Of a stretch of 48,996 nucleotides of DNA, positions 7,725-16,229 are shown one piece after another. Source of the stretch: Streptomyces bicolor. Its GTDB lineage: Bacteria; Actinomycetota; Actinomycetes; Streptomycetales; Streptomycetaceae. The position numbers and the translations under genes were made by a program. The stretch spans positions 1 through 48,996 of the forward strand of contig NZ_JOFS01000048.1 in assembly GCF_000719285.1 (NCBI RefSeq), read 5' to 3'. The notes below the pieces were generated by a model, which saw nothing but the letters and a program-made list of their open reading frames with translations, ran no database searches and was not told the origin of the DNA. Position 1 is the stretch's first letter; each line of letters starts with the position of its first letter.

Positions 7725-8668
7725 TAGGGGGTTACCTCCGTACGGTCGGTGTTGTCGAGGAGATCCCAGGCGAGGAGGCCGGCGCCCAGGCACCCTGCCG
7801 TGTCGCCCAGGGCCGCGGGGACTATGGACGGCAGCTTCTGGAAAGTCACCCGCTGCCGGACCGCGTCCCGCAGGGGTGTGAACAACGTTTCCCCCGCCTC
7901 CGCCAGGCCGCCACCGATGATCAGTGTGCGTGGGTCCAGCAGGGTGAGGGCGGTGACCAGGCCGTCGGCCAGGGCGTTCACGGCCTCCTGCCAGATTCGT
8001 ACGGCGTTCGGGTCGCCGGACGCGACGGCCTTGGCGCAGTCGGCGGCGTCCGCCTCGGGGTCACCGCAGGCGGCGGCCCATGCCTCGCTCACCGCCGCGG
8101 CGGAGGCGAACCGCTCCAGGCAGCCGCGCTGTCCGCACGGACAGGGGGTACCCCCGGGCCGTACGACGATGTGGCCGATCTCGCCGGCGAAGCCGTGCGC
8201 GCCCGCCTCCACCCGGCCGTCGATGCCGATGGCGCCGGCGATGCCGGTGCCGAGCGGGACGAAGAGGAAGCGGTCGGCGCCCCGGCCCGCGCCGATCCGG
8301 CCCTCGGCGAGACCGCCGGTGCGTACGTCGTGGCCGAGGGCGACGGGGGCGCCGCCGAGCCGTTCGGTGAGCAGCTCGCGCAGGGGCACGTCGCGCCAGC
8401 CCAGGTTGGCGGCGTAGGCGGCGATGCCCTGCTCCTCGTCGACGATGCCGGGGACGGCGACGCCGACGGCGGCCGCGGGCTCGCCGAAGTGCCGTTCGCC
8501 GTACGCGCGCAGCTCGACGGCGAAGTCGAGGATGCCCTCGACGACCGCGTCCGGCCCGCGCTCGCGGCCGGTCGGGCGGCGGGCCTGGTGGAGCAGGGCG
8601 CCGCTCGCCCCGGCCAGGGCGGCCTTCATCCCGGTGCCGCCCACATCGAGGGCGATGACATGTCTCAC
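7724..8668 (-). CDS. nagK: ROK family sugar kinase, probable N-acetylglucosamine kinase
   Basis: The product has 314 residues. The ATP-binding Asp motif is ALDVGGTGMKAAL at the N-terminus. The ROK zinc site is complete: GHIVVRPGGTPCPCGQRGCLE, with one His and three Cys. The sugar-binding and catalytic region contains ALGHDVRTG and VPLGTGIAGAIG. ROK enzymes phosphorylate glucose, GlcNAc or ManNAc. Direct coupling to nagA and a DasR operator 28 bp upstream favour GlcNAc as substrate. The alternative is a plain glucokinase. It shares one base with nagA and faces a divergent solute-binding lipoprotein. Confidence 0.85.
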   Translation of the reverse strand: MRHVIALDVGGTGMKAALAGASGALLHQARRPTGRERGPDAVVEGILDFAVELRAYGERHFGEPAAAVGVAVPGIVDEEQGIAAYAANLGWRDVPLRELLTERLGGAPVALGHDVRTGGLAEGRIGAGRGADRFLFVPLGTGIAGAIGIDGRVEAGAHGFAGEIGHIVVRPGGTPCPCGQRGCLERFASAAAVSEAWAAACGDPEADAADCAKAVASGDPNAVRIWQEAVNALADGLVTALTLLDPRTLIIGGGLAEAGETLFTPLRDAVRQRVTFQKLPSIVPAALGDTAGCLGAGLLAWDLLDNTDRTEVTP

Positions 8669-8695
8669 GGGGACAGTGTGTCTTGCGCACCCGCG

Positions 8696-8711
8696 AGAGG
8701 TCTAGTCCACT
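8696..8711. promoter_or_regulatory. DasR-responsive element (dre) between nagK and the binding-protein gene
   Basis: AGAGGTCTAGTCCACT agrees with the dre consensus ACTGGTCTAGACCACT at 13 of 16 positions. It sits 28 bp from the nagK start and 33 bp from the divergent lipoprotein start, so one DasR dimer could repress both directions. Glucosamine-6-phosphate, the product of NagA, is the known DasR effector, which would close a feedback loop. Confidence 0.8.
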
Positions 8712-8713
8712 TA

Positions 8714-8729
8714 CGTGGTGTAGACCTTA
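8714..8729. promoter_or_regulatory. Second, weaker dre-like site
   Basis: TGGTGTAGACC (8716-8726) matches the dre core TGGTCTAGACC at 10 of 11 positions, but the right flank is poor. It follows the stronger dre after 2 bp and precedes the GGAGGC ribosome-binding site of the lipoprotein gene. It may stabilise DasR binding or act for the forward gene alone. Confidence 0.4.
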
Positions 8730-8743
8730 CGGAGGCAATATGT

Positions 8744-10078
8744 ATGACGTTTCGAAAGTTTTCGAACGTGGGTGTGAGGCGGTTTTGCGTGCAGCGGCGT
8801 AGGCGTACGGGACGTACGGGGCGTACCGGAACGATCGCGGCGGTGTCCGCGCTGGGCCTGACAGCGGTTCTCGGTGGCTGCGGGGTGACCGGTGGCTCGG
8901 ACGAGGTGACGCTGAAGCTGGTCGCCGCGGACTACGGGGACAGCCCGGCGAACAGCTCCCAGAAGTACTGGGACAAGCTCGTCAAGGCCTACGAGGCCGA
9001 GCACCCCGGCGTCTCGATCGACGTCACGGTGTACTCCTGGAACGACGTCGACGCCAAGGTCAAGGCGATGGTCGACGCCGGGGAGGCGCCGGACATGGCG
9101 CAGATCGGCGCGTACGCCGACTACGCCGCCAAGGATCTCCTCTACCCGGCCGACGACCTGCTCTCCATCCCCGTCCAGGCCGACCTCGTCTCCCAGCTCG
9201 CGGATGCGGGGCAGGTGGACAGCGTGCAGTACGGCATCCCCTTCGCCTCCTCCACGCGCCTGCTCTTCTACAACAAGACCCTCTTCGAGAAGGCCGGTCT
9301 CAACCCGCCGACCACCTGGAAGGAACTGGCCGCCGACGCCGCGGCGCTCAAGGCGGAGGGCGTGAAGTACCCGTACGCGCTGCCGCTCGGTCCCGAGGAG
9401 GCGCAGGCCGAGACGATGCAGTGGCTCCTCAGCGGCGGGGGCGGCTACACCGACACCGACCTCGGCACGTACAGCATCGACTCCACGGAGAACGTCGCCA
9501 CCTTCGACTGGCTCAAGAACAACCTGGTCGGCAAGGGGCTCACGGGTCCGGTGGCGCCCGGCGAGCTCAACCGGGCCGACGCGTTCGCCGCCTTCGCGGC
9601 CGGGGACGTCGGCATGCTCAACGGCCATCCCTCGCTGATGCAGATGGCCGAGAAGAAGGGCGTGAAGTTCGGCATGGTGCCGATGCCCGGTGTCGAGGGG
9701 CCCACCAAGATGTCCATGGGTGTGGCCGACTGGATGATGGCCTTCAAGCAGAACGGGCATGCCGAGCAGGTGGGCGAGTTCCTCAACTTCGTCTACGACG
9801 AGCAGAATGTCCTGGACTTCTCCCGGGAGTACGACCTGCTTCCCGTCACCAACTCCGCGTCCACGGTGATGACCGCGGCCAAGGAGGACGCCGATCTCAA
9901 GCCGTTCCTGGAGGAACTCCCGCTCTCCGAGCTCTACCCGGTCGGCCGGACCTCCTGGGCCGCGGTCAGCGCCGAGATCAAGAAGCAGATCGGCACGACG
10001 GTCACGTCCGGCAGCAGCCCGTCGCTGATCCTGGGGCAACTGCAGTCGACGGCGACGCGGGCGGAGAGCGCGGAGTAG
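8744..10078 (+). CDS. Sugar ABC transporter solute-binding lipoprotein
   Basis: The product has 444 residues from the ATG at 8744, with GGAGGC 7 nt upstream. The long Arg-rich N-region (RRRRTGRTGRTG) leads to a hydrophobic stretch and the lipobox VLGGC with Cys46 as lipidated residue. The rest is a CUT1-type periplasmic-binding fold: YWDKLVKAYEAEHPGVSIDV, AGEAPDMAQIG, FYNKTLFEKAGLNPPTTWKEL, FAAGDVGMLNGHPSLM. No permease or ATPase genes are adjacent, so it must use membrane components encoded elsewhere (possibly MsiK-type sharing). The DasR sites upstream point to an amino-sugar or chito-oligosaccharide ligand; this is inference from context. The open frame upstream of the ATG is antisense to nagK and was excluded. 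Confidence 0.88.
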   Translation: MTFRKFSNVGVRRFCVQRRRRTGRTGRTGTIAAVSALGLTAVLGGCGVTGGSDEVTLKLVAADYGDSPANSSQKYWDKLVKAYEAEHPGVSIDVTVYSWNDVDAKVKAMVDAGEAPDMAQIGAYADYAAKDLLYPADDLLSIPVQADLVSQLADAGQVDSVQYGIPFASSTRLLFYNKTLFEKAGLNPPTTWKELAADAAALKAEGVKYPYALPLGPEEAQAETMQWLLSGGGGYTDTDLGTYSIDSTENVATFDWLKNNLVGKGLTGPVAPGELNRADAFAAFAAGDVGMLNGHPSLMQMAEKKGVKFGMVPMPGVEGPTKMSMGVADWMMAFKQNGHAEQVGEFLNFVYDEQNVLDFSREYDLLPVTNSASTVMTAAKEDADLKPFLEELPLSELYPVGRTSWAAVSAEIKKQIGTTVTSGSSPSLILGQLQSTATRAESAE

Positions 10079-10115
10079 TCGCCGGTTGTCAGTGGTGGGG
10101 GCTACGGTGCGGCAC

Positions 10116-10361
10116 ATGAACCAGGACCGGCCCGAGCAGGCCCTCGCCGACCGCGAGCGGAACATCCTCGCCCTGGAGCGCCGGGGCTTTCCGGGCCCCG
10201 GCGCCAAGGAACGCGCGATACGCGAGGAACTCGGCCTGGCCCCCGTCCGCTACTACCAGCTCCTGAACGCCCTGCTGGACGACCCGCGGGCCCTGGCCCA
10301 CGATCCGGTGACGGTGAACCGGCTGCGGCGGGTACGGGAGGCGCGGCGGGCGGAGAGATGA
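10116..10361 (+). CDS. DUF3263 family small protein
   Basis: The product has 81 residues from the ATG at 10116 (MNQDRPEQALADRERNIL). The DUF3263 pattern is visible: ILALERRGFPGPGAKERAIREELGLAPVRYYQLLNALLDDPRAL, a short helical protein with a helix-turn-helix-like middle. The molecular function is unknown, but DNA binding is plausible. TACGGT lies 7 nt before the ATG and there is no ribosome-binding site, which suggests leaderless translation. It lies just before otsB. Confidence 0.75.
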   Translation: MNQDRPEQALADRERNILALERRGFPGPGAKERAIREELGLAPVRYYQLLNALLDDPRALAHDPVTVNRLRRVREARRAER

Positions 10362-10389
10362 GGGAGGGGTACGCCGGGTGCTCCCTGGA

Positions 10390-10395
10390 TAGGGT
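10390..10395 (+). promoter_or_regulatory. -10 box of a leaderless otsB promoter
   Basis: TAGGGT is placed 6 nt before the otsB ATG and no Shine-Dalgarno sequence is present. A transcript starting at the A of the ATG is predicted. No convincing -35 box is visible. Confidence 0.4.
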
Positions 10396-10401
10396 CGGCG
10401 T

Positions 10402-11307
10402 ATGGGCAGTCACAAGGATCGTCTGAAGGATCTGACCGGCTCGGACTCGGCCAACCGGGACTCGACCAGTTCCGTGGACCCCCTGCCGGAACCCTCGACC
10501 CAGCCCGGCCGCGACGGGCTGGCCGCCATCCTCGCCCGTCCCGCGCGGGCGCTGGTCGCGCTCGACTTCGACGGGACGCTCGCGCCGATCGTGCCGGACC
10601 CGGAGAAGGCCCGGGCCCATCCCGACGCCTTGCCGGCGCTCGCCGCGCTCGCCCCGCAGGTCGCCGCCGTCGCGGTGATCACCGGGCGCCCGGCCGACGT
10701 CGCCGTGCGGTACGGCGGTTTCGCCGGGGTCCCGGGGCTGGAGCACCTCGTCGTGCTCGGGCACTACGGCGCCGAGCGCTGGGACGCCGTCAGCGGTGAG
10801 GTCACCGCGCCCGACCCCCACCCCGGCGTCGCCACCGTCCGTGCCGAACTGCCGGGCGTCCTCGATGCAAGCGGTGCCGGACAGGGCACCTGGATCGAGG
10901 ACAAGGGGCACGCCCTCGCCGTGCACACACGCCGCGCGGCCGACCCGCAGGGCACCTTCGACGCCCTGCGCGAACCCCTCACCGACCTCGCCACCCGCAA
11001 CGGCCTCATCGTCGAGCCGGGCCGCATGGTCCTCGAACTGCGCCCCCCCGGCATGGACAAGGGCGTGGCGCTGACCGAGTACGCCCGCACCCTCGGCGCC
11101 GAATCCGTCCTCTACGCCGGCGACGACCTCGGCGACCTCCCCGCCTACGCCGCCATCGACAAACTCCGCTCCGACGGCACCCCCGGCCTCCTGGTCTGCA
11201 GCGGCAGCGAGGAGGTCACCGAGCTGTCGGAGCGGGCGGACGTCGTGGTCGACGGGCCGGAGGGGGTCGTACGGCTGCTGCGGGCGATCGCGGATCGGGC
11301 GAGCTGA
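10402..11307 (+). CDS. otsB: Trehalose-6-phosphate phosphatase
   Basis: The product has 301 residues. The HAD motif I ALDFDGTLAPIV carries the nucleophile Asp, motif II is AVITGRP, and motif IV is YAGDDLGDLPAY. The cap region includes VLGHYGAERWD and LEHLVV, as in OtsB proteins. It converts trehalose-6-phosphate to trehalose and phosphate. The first 45 residues are Ser/Asp-rich and not part of the fold. otsA lies convergently downstream, separated by a repeat tract. Confidence 0.9.
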   Translation: MGSHKDRLKDLTGSDSANRDSTSSVDPLPEPSTQPGRDGLAAILARPARALVALDFDGTLAPIVPDPEKARAHPDALPALAALAPQVAAVAVITGRPADVAVRYGGFAGVPGLEHLVVLGHYGAERWDAVSGEVTAPDPHPGVATVRAELPGVLDASGAGQGTWIEDKGHALAVHTRRAADPQGTFDALREPLTDLATRNGLIVEPGRMVLELRPPGMDKGVALTEYARTLGAESVLYAGDDLGDLPAYAAIDKLRSDGTPGLLVCSGSEEVTELSERADVVVDGPEGVVRLLRAIADRAS

Positions 11308-11575
11308 CGCACCGATCGGCGGCACGGGCGGGCCGACGCGGCCACCCGTGGCACGGGGCGGGTGACGCAGCCACCCCTGGCTCGGGCGGGCTGACACAGC
11401 CCCCCTGGCTCGCGCGGGCTGACCGGCACTCTGTTGGGCCCACCGTGCTCAGGCGGGCTGACCGGGCTCCGTCAGGTTGCCGGCCGGTTGGGCTCAACCG
11501 TGCTCACCGGCCGTCCCCGGCTGGCGGGCCTCAGCTGGGCCGGTCGCGCTCAGGCGGGTCCACCGTGCTCAGGCG
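11299..11575. repeat. Degenerate tandem repeats between convergent otsB and otsA
   Basis: The tract repeats the theme GGGCGGGCTGAC followed by CAGCCACCCCTGGCTC. Units of about 29 bp start near 11299, 11327, 11356 and 11384. They are followed by longer, more divergent units anchored by AGGCGGG and CCGTGCTC at about 11446-11460, 11494 and 11559-11575. The first unit overlaps the otsB stop codon and the last overlaps the otsA stop. No gene is supported inside it. Confidence 0.6.
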
Positions 11576-13074
11576 GGCCGGCCCTCCGCCCCCTCCTCAA
11601 GCGCGTGCAGCTGGTCCAGGAACCACTGGGCCGGCGGAAGGGCGGTCGCTGCCGCTGCCAGTCGCTTCGAGCGTTCCGCCCGTTCCTCCGGCCGCATCGT
11701 CAGCGCCGCGTGCAGCGCCCGCGCGGTGCCCATCACGTCGTACGGGTTCACTGCGATCGCGTCCTCGCGCAACTCCTCGAAGGCCCCGGCCTCCCGCGAC
11801 AGCACCAGCACGCACCCCTCGTCGGAGACGACCGGCACCTCCTTCGCGACCAGGTTCATGCCGTCCCGGATGGGGTTGACCAGCGCCACGTCCGCCAGCC
11901 GGTACGCCGCCAGCGACCGTGCGAAGTCGTCCTTGACGTGGAGCACGACCGGGGTCCAACCCGGCGTCCCGTAGCGGGAGTTGATCTCCTCCGCCAGCCG
12001 CTGCACCTCCGCCGTGTACTCCCGGTAGACCGCCAGGTCCTGCCGCGAGGGGTACGCGAACGCCACGTGCACCACCCGCTCGCGCCACTCGGGGTGGTCG
12101 TCGAGCAGTTGCCGGTACGCCAGCAGGCCGCGCACGATGTTCTTGGACAGCTCGGTGCGGTCGACCCGCACGATCGTCCTGCGGGCCGTGCCGTCCGGGG
12201 CCGAGCCGATCTCGTCCCGCAGTGCCGCCATGCGCTCGGCCACGTCGGCCTCGTGCGACCTGGCCCGCAGGAACTCCGCGTCCGCTCCCAGCCCGTGCAC
12301 GCCGATCCAGGTCTTGCGCAGGGGCGGACGCCCGGTCGGGGTGTGCTCGATCCAGCGCGGCTTGCTCGGGACCGGGACCATCGGGACGATCCGCTCGCCG
12401 TCCACGGCGCCCGCGCAGTTCATGAAGGCGTACGCCCACCGCCAGGTCAGGAATCCGAGCCGGTCCGCGCCGAGCATCCCCCACACCAGCTGCGCGCGGA
12501 TGTCGTCCGGCAGCATCCGGAAGTACTCCGGCGGCGCCCACGGCGTGTGCGAGAAGTGGCCGATCCGGACGTCCGGCCGCAGCTCCCGGAGCATGCCCGG
12601 CACCAGGCACAGGTGATAGTCCTGCACCAGCACCGCCGCTCCCGGCGCCGCCCGCTCGGCCAGCGCTTGCGCGAACGCGCGGTTGTACGTCTCGTACGAC
12701 GCCCACCGGCGCCGGAACTCCGCGTCGAAGACCGGCTCCAGCGGCGTCTGGTAGAGCATGTGGTGGACGAACCAGAGGACCGAGTTCGCGATGCCGTTGT
12801 AGGCCTCGGAGTGCACCTCCGCCGGGATGTCCAGCATCAGCACGCCGTCCTCGCCGACCCCGCGCCGCACCGCCTCGCGGTCCCCGTCGGACAGTGCCGA
12901 GCACACCCACAGGGCACCCGCGTCCGGCCCGATCGCCGACAGCCCGGAGACGACTCCGCCGCCGCCCCTCCTCGAGTGCAGCGAGCCGTCCTCGCGCACC
13001 TCGTACGAGACCGGGCCGCGGTTCGACGCGACCAGCACCCTGGCAGCACCCTGCGCATCCTGCGTGGAAGCCAT
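11569..13074 (-). CDS. otsA: Trehalose-6-phosphate synthase (UDP/GDP-glucose dependent, GT20)
   Basis: From the ATG at 13074 the product has 501 residues. It transfers glucose from a nucleotide sugar to glucose-6-phosphate. Seen motifs: [13 protein letters not shown] (donor-side Arg), [39 protein letters not shown] (acceptor pocket), [22 protein letters not shown] and [11 protein letters not shown], all typical of OtsA. TAGGTT stands 7 nt before the ATG without a ribosome-binding site, the leaderless pattern. gpgS lies 83 bp upstream on the other side. With otsB it makes a compatible-solute block used in osmotic and spore stress resistance. Confidence 0.92.
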   Translation of the reverse strand: MASTQDAQGAARVLVASNRGPVSYEVREDGSLHSRRGGGGVVSGLSAIGPDAGALWVCSALSDGDREAVRRGVGEDGVLMLDIPAEVHSEAYNGIANSVLWFVHHMLYQTPLEPVFDAEFRRRWASYETYNRAFAQALAERAAPGAAVLVQDYHLCLVPGMLRELRPDVRIGHFSHTPWAPPEYFRMLPDDIRAQLVWGMLGADRLGFLTWRWAYAFMNCAGAVDGERIVPMVPVPSKPRWIEHTPTGRPPLRKTWIGVHGLGADAEFLRARSHEADVAERMAALRDEIGSAPDGTARRTIVRVDRTELSKNIVRGLLAYRQLLDDHPEWRERVVHVAFAYPSRQDLAVYREYTAEVQRLAEEINSRYGTPGWTPVVLHVKDDFARSLAAYRLADVALVNPIRDGMNLVAKEVPVVSDEGCVLVLSREAGAFEELREDAIAVNPYDVMGTARALHAALTMRPEERAERSKRLAAAATALPPAQWFLDQLHALEEGAEGRPA

Positions 13075-13157
13075 ACGCCTCAACCTAGCCCGGCCCGGAA
13101 CCGCTCAAACGTGCGGTTCACCTCTCTGGCAGGGGCCGTATACGACCTTCGGAATCT

Positions 13158-14132
13158 TCAGGCCACCTTGCGGGAGGCGTACTCCGCGATCTCCACCATC
13201 GGCGGCCGCTCCTCGGTGTCCACGGAGTACGTACGCGGCTCGAACCCGTCCTCGCCCCGCTCGAACTGGGTGAGGGAGGGGCGGACGAGGTGACCGCGGG
13301 CGAGCCTGAGCTGTGCGGTGCGGTAGATGGCGGCCGACATCCGGCCGAGCGCCTGCCCGTCCTGGTGCCGGTGCTTGCGGACGCCCACGTCCACCTGGGC
13401 CAGCGCGTCCAGGCCCACCAGGTGCAGCGCGTCGATCAGCATGCCCAGCTCGACGCCGTACCCGACGGGGAACGGAAGCTGTTCCAGCAGGCTGCGGCGG
13501 GCCGCGTACTCGCCGCCGAGCGGCTGCACGAACCCGGCCAGCTGCGGCCAGTGCATGTTCAGCAGCGGGCGGGCCATGAGTTCGGTGACGCGTCCGCCCT
13601 GGCCGGCAGCGCCGCCGAGGGGGCGGTCGTACATGCCCTTGACCAGGTCGATCCCGGGGTCGGTGAGCAGCGGGCCGACGATGCCGGAGACGAAGTCCGA
13701 GGAGAACTCCTTCAGGTCGGCGTCGATGAAACAGACGATGTCCCCGCTCGTGACGAGCAGGGAGCGCCACAGGACCTCGCCCTTGCCGGGCACGGTCGGG
13801 ACGCGTGGGAGGATCTCGTCCCGGTGCACCACGGTCGCGCCCGCGGCGGCGGCCACCTCGGAGGTGCGGTCGGTGGATCCCGAGTCGACGACGACGATCT
13901 CGTCGACCAGCGGAACCTGGTGCATGAGGTCATGACGGATGATCGCGACGATGTCGCCGACCGTCTCCTCCTCGTTGAGCGCGGGCAGCACGACGGAGAC
14001 CGACTGACCCGTACGCTGTTTGGCGGCCAGGAGCTGGTGCGGCGGGCGATCGGTCACGGACCAGGAGCGGGTGCTCAGCCAGCGCTCGACTTCTTCCAGC
14101 ACAGTCTGCGGCTCCTCACTGTTCGTGATCAC
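13158..14132 (-). CDS. gpgS: Glucosyl-3-phosphoglycerate synthase (GT81)
   Basis: The product has 324 residues. The GT-A fold is seen in VSVVLPALNEEETVG, EIVVVDSGSTDRT and the metal-binding CFIDADLKEF. The GpgS-specific stretch is MYDRPLGGAAGQGGRVTELMARPLLN followed by FVQPLGGEYAARR and GYGVELGMLIDA. It joins glucose from a nucleotide sugar to 3-phosphoglycerate, the first step to glucosylglycerate or methylglucose polysaccharides. No phosphatase (GpgP) gene is adjacent. The neighbouring otsA and otsB support a compatible-solute role. It is divergent from the riboswitch-controlled thrC. Confidence 0.88.
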   Translation of the reverse strand: MITNSEEPQTVLEEVERWLSTRSWSVTDRPPHQLLAAKQRTGQSVSVVLPALNEEETVGDIVAIIRHDLMHQVPLVDEIVVVDSGSTDRTSEVAAAAGATVVHRDEILPRVPTVPGKGEVLWRSLLVTSGDIVCFIDADLKEFSSDFVSGIVGPLLTDPGIDLVKGMYDRPLGGAAGQGGRVTELMARPLLNMHWPQLAGFVQPLGGEYAARRSLLEQLPFPVGYGVELGMLIDALHLVGLDALAQVDVGVRKHRHQDGQALGRMSAAIYRTAQLRLARGHLVRPSLTQFERGEDGFEPRTYSVDTEERPPMVEIAEYASRKVA

Positions 14133-14264
14133 ATCTGCTAACCGTGTGATCCATCTCGCGGTTCGGACGACTATCTCAACTGTCCTGGCCTTCGGTTACA
14201 GTCTTGAACAACGCGGATGACCATCGCATGTCCGGGGTCAACCGTTGTTAACAACCACATACAG

Positions 14265-14436
14265 CTCATCCAGAGGGGCAGAGGGAAACGGCCCGATGAA
14301 GCCCCGGCAACCCTCCAGCCGGTCTCGTAGATCAGTGTTGATCGTCGTCGATCACAGTTGATCGTCTCCGCGAGGCTCCCGGCTAGGGAAGGTGCCAAAT
14401 CCGTCTCACGGCGAGATGCGTCGTGAGGAAGATGAG
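14265..14436 (+). promoter_or_regulatory. SAM-I (S-box) riboswitch
   Basis: The closing stem P1 is CTCATC (14265-14270) with GATGAG (14431-14436). The conserved core is complete: AGAGGGGCAGAGGG, the kink-turn piece GATGAAGCCCCGGCAACC, P3 arms AGCCGGTCTCG and CGAGGCTCCCGGCT, GGTGCCAAATCC joining P3 to P4, and P4 TCACGGCGAGATGCGTCGTGA. P1 ends 20 nt before the thrC ATG. No terminator is seen. The purine-rich segment right after P1 can pair with CCTCGCCTC before the ATG, so translational control is likelier than attenuation. Confidence 0.92.
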
Positions 14437-14456
14437 GAGAAAGGGCCTCGCCTCAC

Positions 14457-15740
14457 ATGGCTGTGCAGACTGTTGCAAGCACCACCGACTCCACCGTAGA
14501 CCTCGGTCCCGCCGCGGCGCTGTCCTGCCGCGAGTGCGGTCACCGGGTACCTCTCGGACCGGTCTTCGCGTGCGGGGAGTGTTTCGGCCCGCTGGAGATC
14601 GCTTACGACTTCTCGGCCTACGACACCGAGGAGCTCCGCAAGCGGATCGAGGCGGGACCCGCGAACATCTGGCGTTACGCCCCCCTGCTGCCCGTCCCCG
14701 CCGACGTGGCCACGAAGCCGAACATCAACCCGGGCTGGACCAAGCTCGTCAAGGCCGACAACCTCGCCCGCGAGCTGGGCGTCACCGGCGGTCTGTATGT
14801 GAAGGACGACTCCGGCAACCCGACGCACTCCTTCAAGGACCGCGTCGTCGCCCAGGCCCTGGAGGCCGCCCGCGCCTTCGGCTTCACCACCCTCTCCTGC
14901 TCCTCCACCGGCAACCTGGCCGGCGCGGTGGGCGCCGCGGCCGCCCGCGCCGGCTTCCGCTCCTGCGTCTTCATCCCGCACGACCTGGAGCAGGGCAAGG
15001 TCGTCATGGCCGCGGTCTACGGCGGCGAGCTCGTCGGCATCGAGGGCAACTACGACGACGTGAACCGTTTCTGCTCCGAGCTGATCGGCGATCCGGCCGG
15101 CGAGGGCTGGGGCTTCGTCAACGTCAACCTGCGGCCGTACTACGCCGAGGGCTCCAAGACGCTGGCGTACGAGATCTGCGAACAGCTCGGCTGGCAGCTC
15201 CCGGACCAGCTGGTCGTCCCGATCGCGTCGGGTTCGCAGCTCACGAAGATCGACAAGGGTCTGCAGGAGCTGATCAAGCTCGGGCTCGTCGAGGACAAGC
15301 CGTACAAGATCTTCGGCGCGCAGGCCGAGGGGTGCTCGCCGGTGTCCACGGCGTTCAAGGCCGGCCACGACGTCGTACGCCCCCAGAAGCCGAACACCAT
15401 CGCCAAGTCGCTGGCGATCGGCAACCCGGCGGATGGTCCGTACGTGCTCGATATCGCGCGGCGCACGGGCGGTTTCGTGGAGGATGTGACGGACGAGCAG
15501 GTCGTGGACGCGATCAAGATCCTGGCCAGGACCGAGGGCATCTTCGCGGAGACCGCCGGTGGTGTGACGGTGGGTGTCACGAAGAAGCTCATCGAGGACG
15601 GGGTCCTCGACCCGACCAAGACGACTGTCGTCCTCAACACCGGCGATGGGCTCAAGACGCTTGACGCGGTGGCCGGTACGGGGCTGACTGCGACCATTCG
15701 TCCCAACCTGGACTCGTTCCGCGAGGCCGGGCTCGCATAG
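14457..15740 (+). CDS. thrC: Threonine synthase
   Basis: The product has 427 residues, a PLP enzyme making threonine from O-phosphohomoserine. The N-terminus bears a zinc-ribbon-like CREC ... CGEC pair. The PLP Lys is in GNPTHSFKDRVV, the phosphate-binding and substrate region follows as SCSSTGNLAGAVGAAAA, and IASGSQLTKIDKG and FAETAGGVTVGVTKK occur near the C-terminus. The ATG has no strong ribosome-binding site; AAAGGG lies about 10 nt away, next to the riboswitch stem. S-box control of threonine synthase is unusual. A CysO-like sulfur carrier gene follows after 109 bp. Confidence 0.94.
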   Translation: MAVQTVASTTDSTVDLGPAAALSCRECGHRVPLGPVFACGECFGPLEIAYDFSAYDTEELRKRIEAGPANIWRYAPLLPVPADVATKPNINPGWTKLVKADNLARELGVTGGLYVKDDSGNPTHSFKDRVVAQALEAARAFGFTTLSCSSTGNLAGAVGAAAARAGFRSCVFIPHDLEQGKVVMAAVYGGELVGIEGNYDDVNRFCSELIGDPAGEGWGFVNVNLRPYYAEGSKTLAYEICEQLGWQLPDQLVVPIASGSQLTKIDKGLQELIKLGLVEDKPYKIFGAQAEGCSPVSTAFKAGHDVVRPQKPNTIAKSLAIGNPADGPYVLDIARRTGGFVEDVTDEQVVDAIKILARTEGIFAETAGGVTVGVTKKLIEDGVLDPTKTTVVLNTGDGLKTLDAVAGTGLTATIRPNLDSFREAGLA

Positions 15741-15746
15741 TCGTTT

Positions 15747-15828
15747 GTCTGCGGGCCGGTGGGGGCTGCTCGCGCCCACGCGGCGGTAGCCGCACATTCA
15801 ACACAGCCCCGCGCCCCTAGGCCCGTTT
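15747..15828. repeat. Streptomyces intergenic repeat, thrC-cysO copy
   Basis: This copy reads CTGCGGGCCGGTGGGGGCTG, then CTCGCGCCCACGCGGCGG, AGCCGCACATTCAACACAG and CCCCGCGCCCCTAGG. It aligns with the copy at 7640-7713 and in part with 18940-18990. It separates thrC from cysO and may form a stem-loop in the mRNA. Confidence 0.6.
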
Positions 15829-15849
15829 ACCTGACCGGAGGTTCCAATC

Positions 15850-16125
15850 GTGAGCGTCACCGTCCGCATCCCCACCATCCTGCGCACCTACACCGGCGGG
15901 CAGGCCGAGGTCGCCGCCGAAGGCGCCAACCTCGCCGAGGTCATCGCCGACCTGGAGAAGAACCACACCGGGATCGCCGCCCGGGTTCTCGACGACCAGG
16001 GCAAGCTGCGGCGGTTCGTCAACGTGTACGTCAATGACGACGACGTTCGTTTTGAACAGGGGTTGGAGACGGCGACGCCGGACGGTGCGGGTGTCTCCAT
16101 CATTCCGGCCGTCGCCGGTGGCTGA
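15850..16125 (+). CDS. cysO: MoaD/ThiS-fold sulfur carrier, CysO-like
   Basis: The product has 91 residues from a GTG with GGAGG upstream. It is a beta-grasp protein that ends exactly in Gly-Gly (PAVAGG), the C-terminus that becomes a thiocarboxylate. The sequence VRIPTILRTYTGGQAEV, IADLEKNHTGIAARV and RRFVNVYVNDDDVRF matches mycobacterial CysO, which delivers sulfide to CysM for cysteine synthesis from O-phosphoserine. No mec or cysM gene is adjacent. A MoaD role in molybdopterin synthesis is less likely. Its place behind a SAM riboswitch and thrC suits a sulfur-metabolism role. Confidence 0.8.
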   Translation: MSVTVRIPTILRTYTGGQAEVAAEGANLAEVIADLEKNHTGIAARVLDDQGKLRRFVNVYVNDDDVRFEQGLETATPDGAGVSIIPAVAGG

Positions 16126-16192
16126 CACTGACCGACTCTGACCGAATGACCGATCATTACCATCGGTAACAGCGGTCACTAAGGGTTCATCG

Positions 16193-16229
16193 AATTGCCC
16201 CCTCCGTGAGAGAAGCGGAGGGGGCAATT
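16193..16229. terminator. Strong symmetric hairpin after cysO
   Basis: AATTGCCCCCTCCG and CGGAGGGGGCAATT form a perfect 14-bp stem with a 9-nt loop, 67 bp after the cysO stop. It should terminate the thrC-cysO transcript. Only a weak T-rich tail (CTGTGTGGTTG) follows. Confidence 0.75.

Noticed and set aside
7655..8743. N-terminal extension of the binding-protein frame across nagK
   Set aside because: It is antisense to the ROK kinase; the ATG at 8744 with GGAGGC and a lipoprotein signal is the true start.
11434..13293. 619-codon forward frame opposite otsA
   Set aside because: Antisense shadow of otsA plus the repeat tract; no motif.
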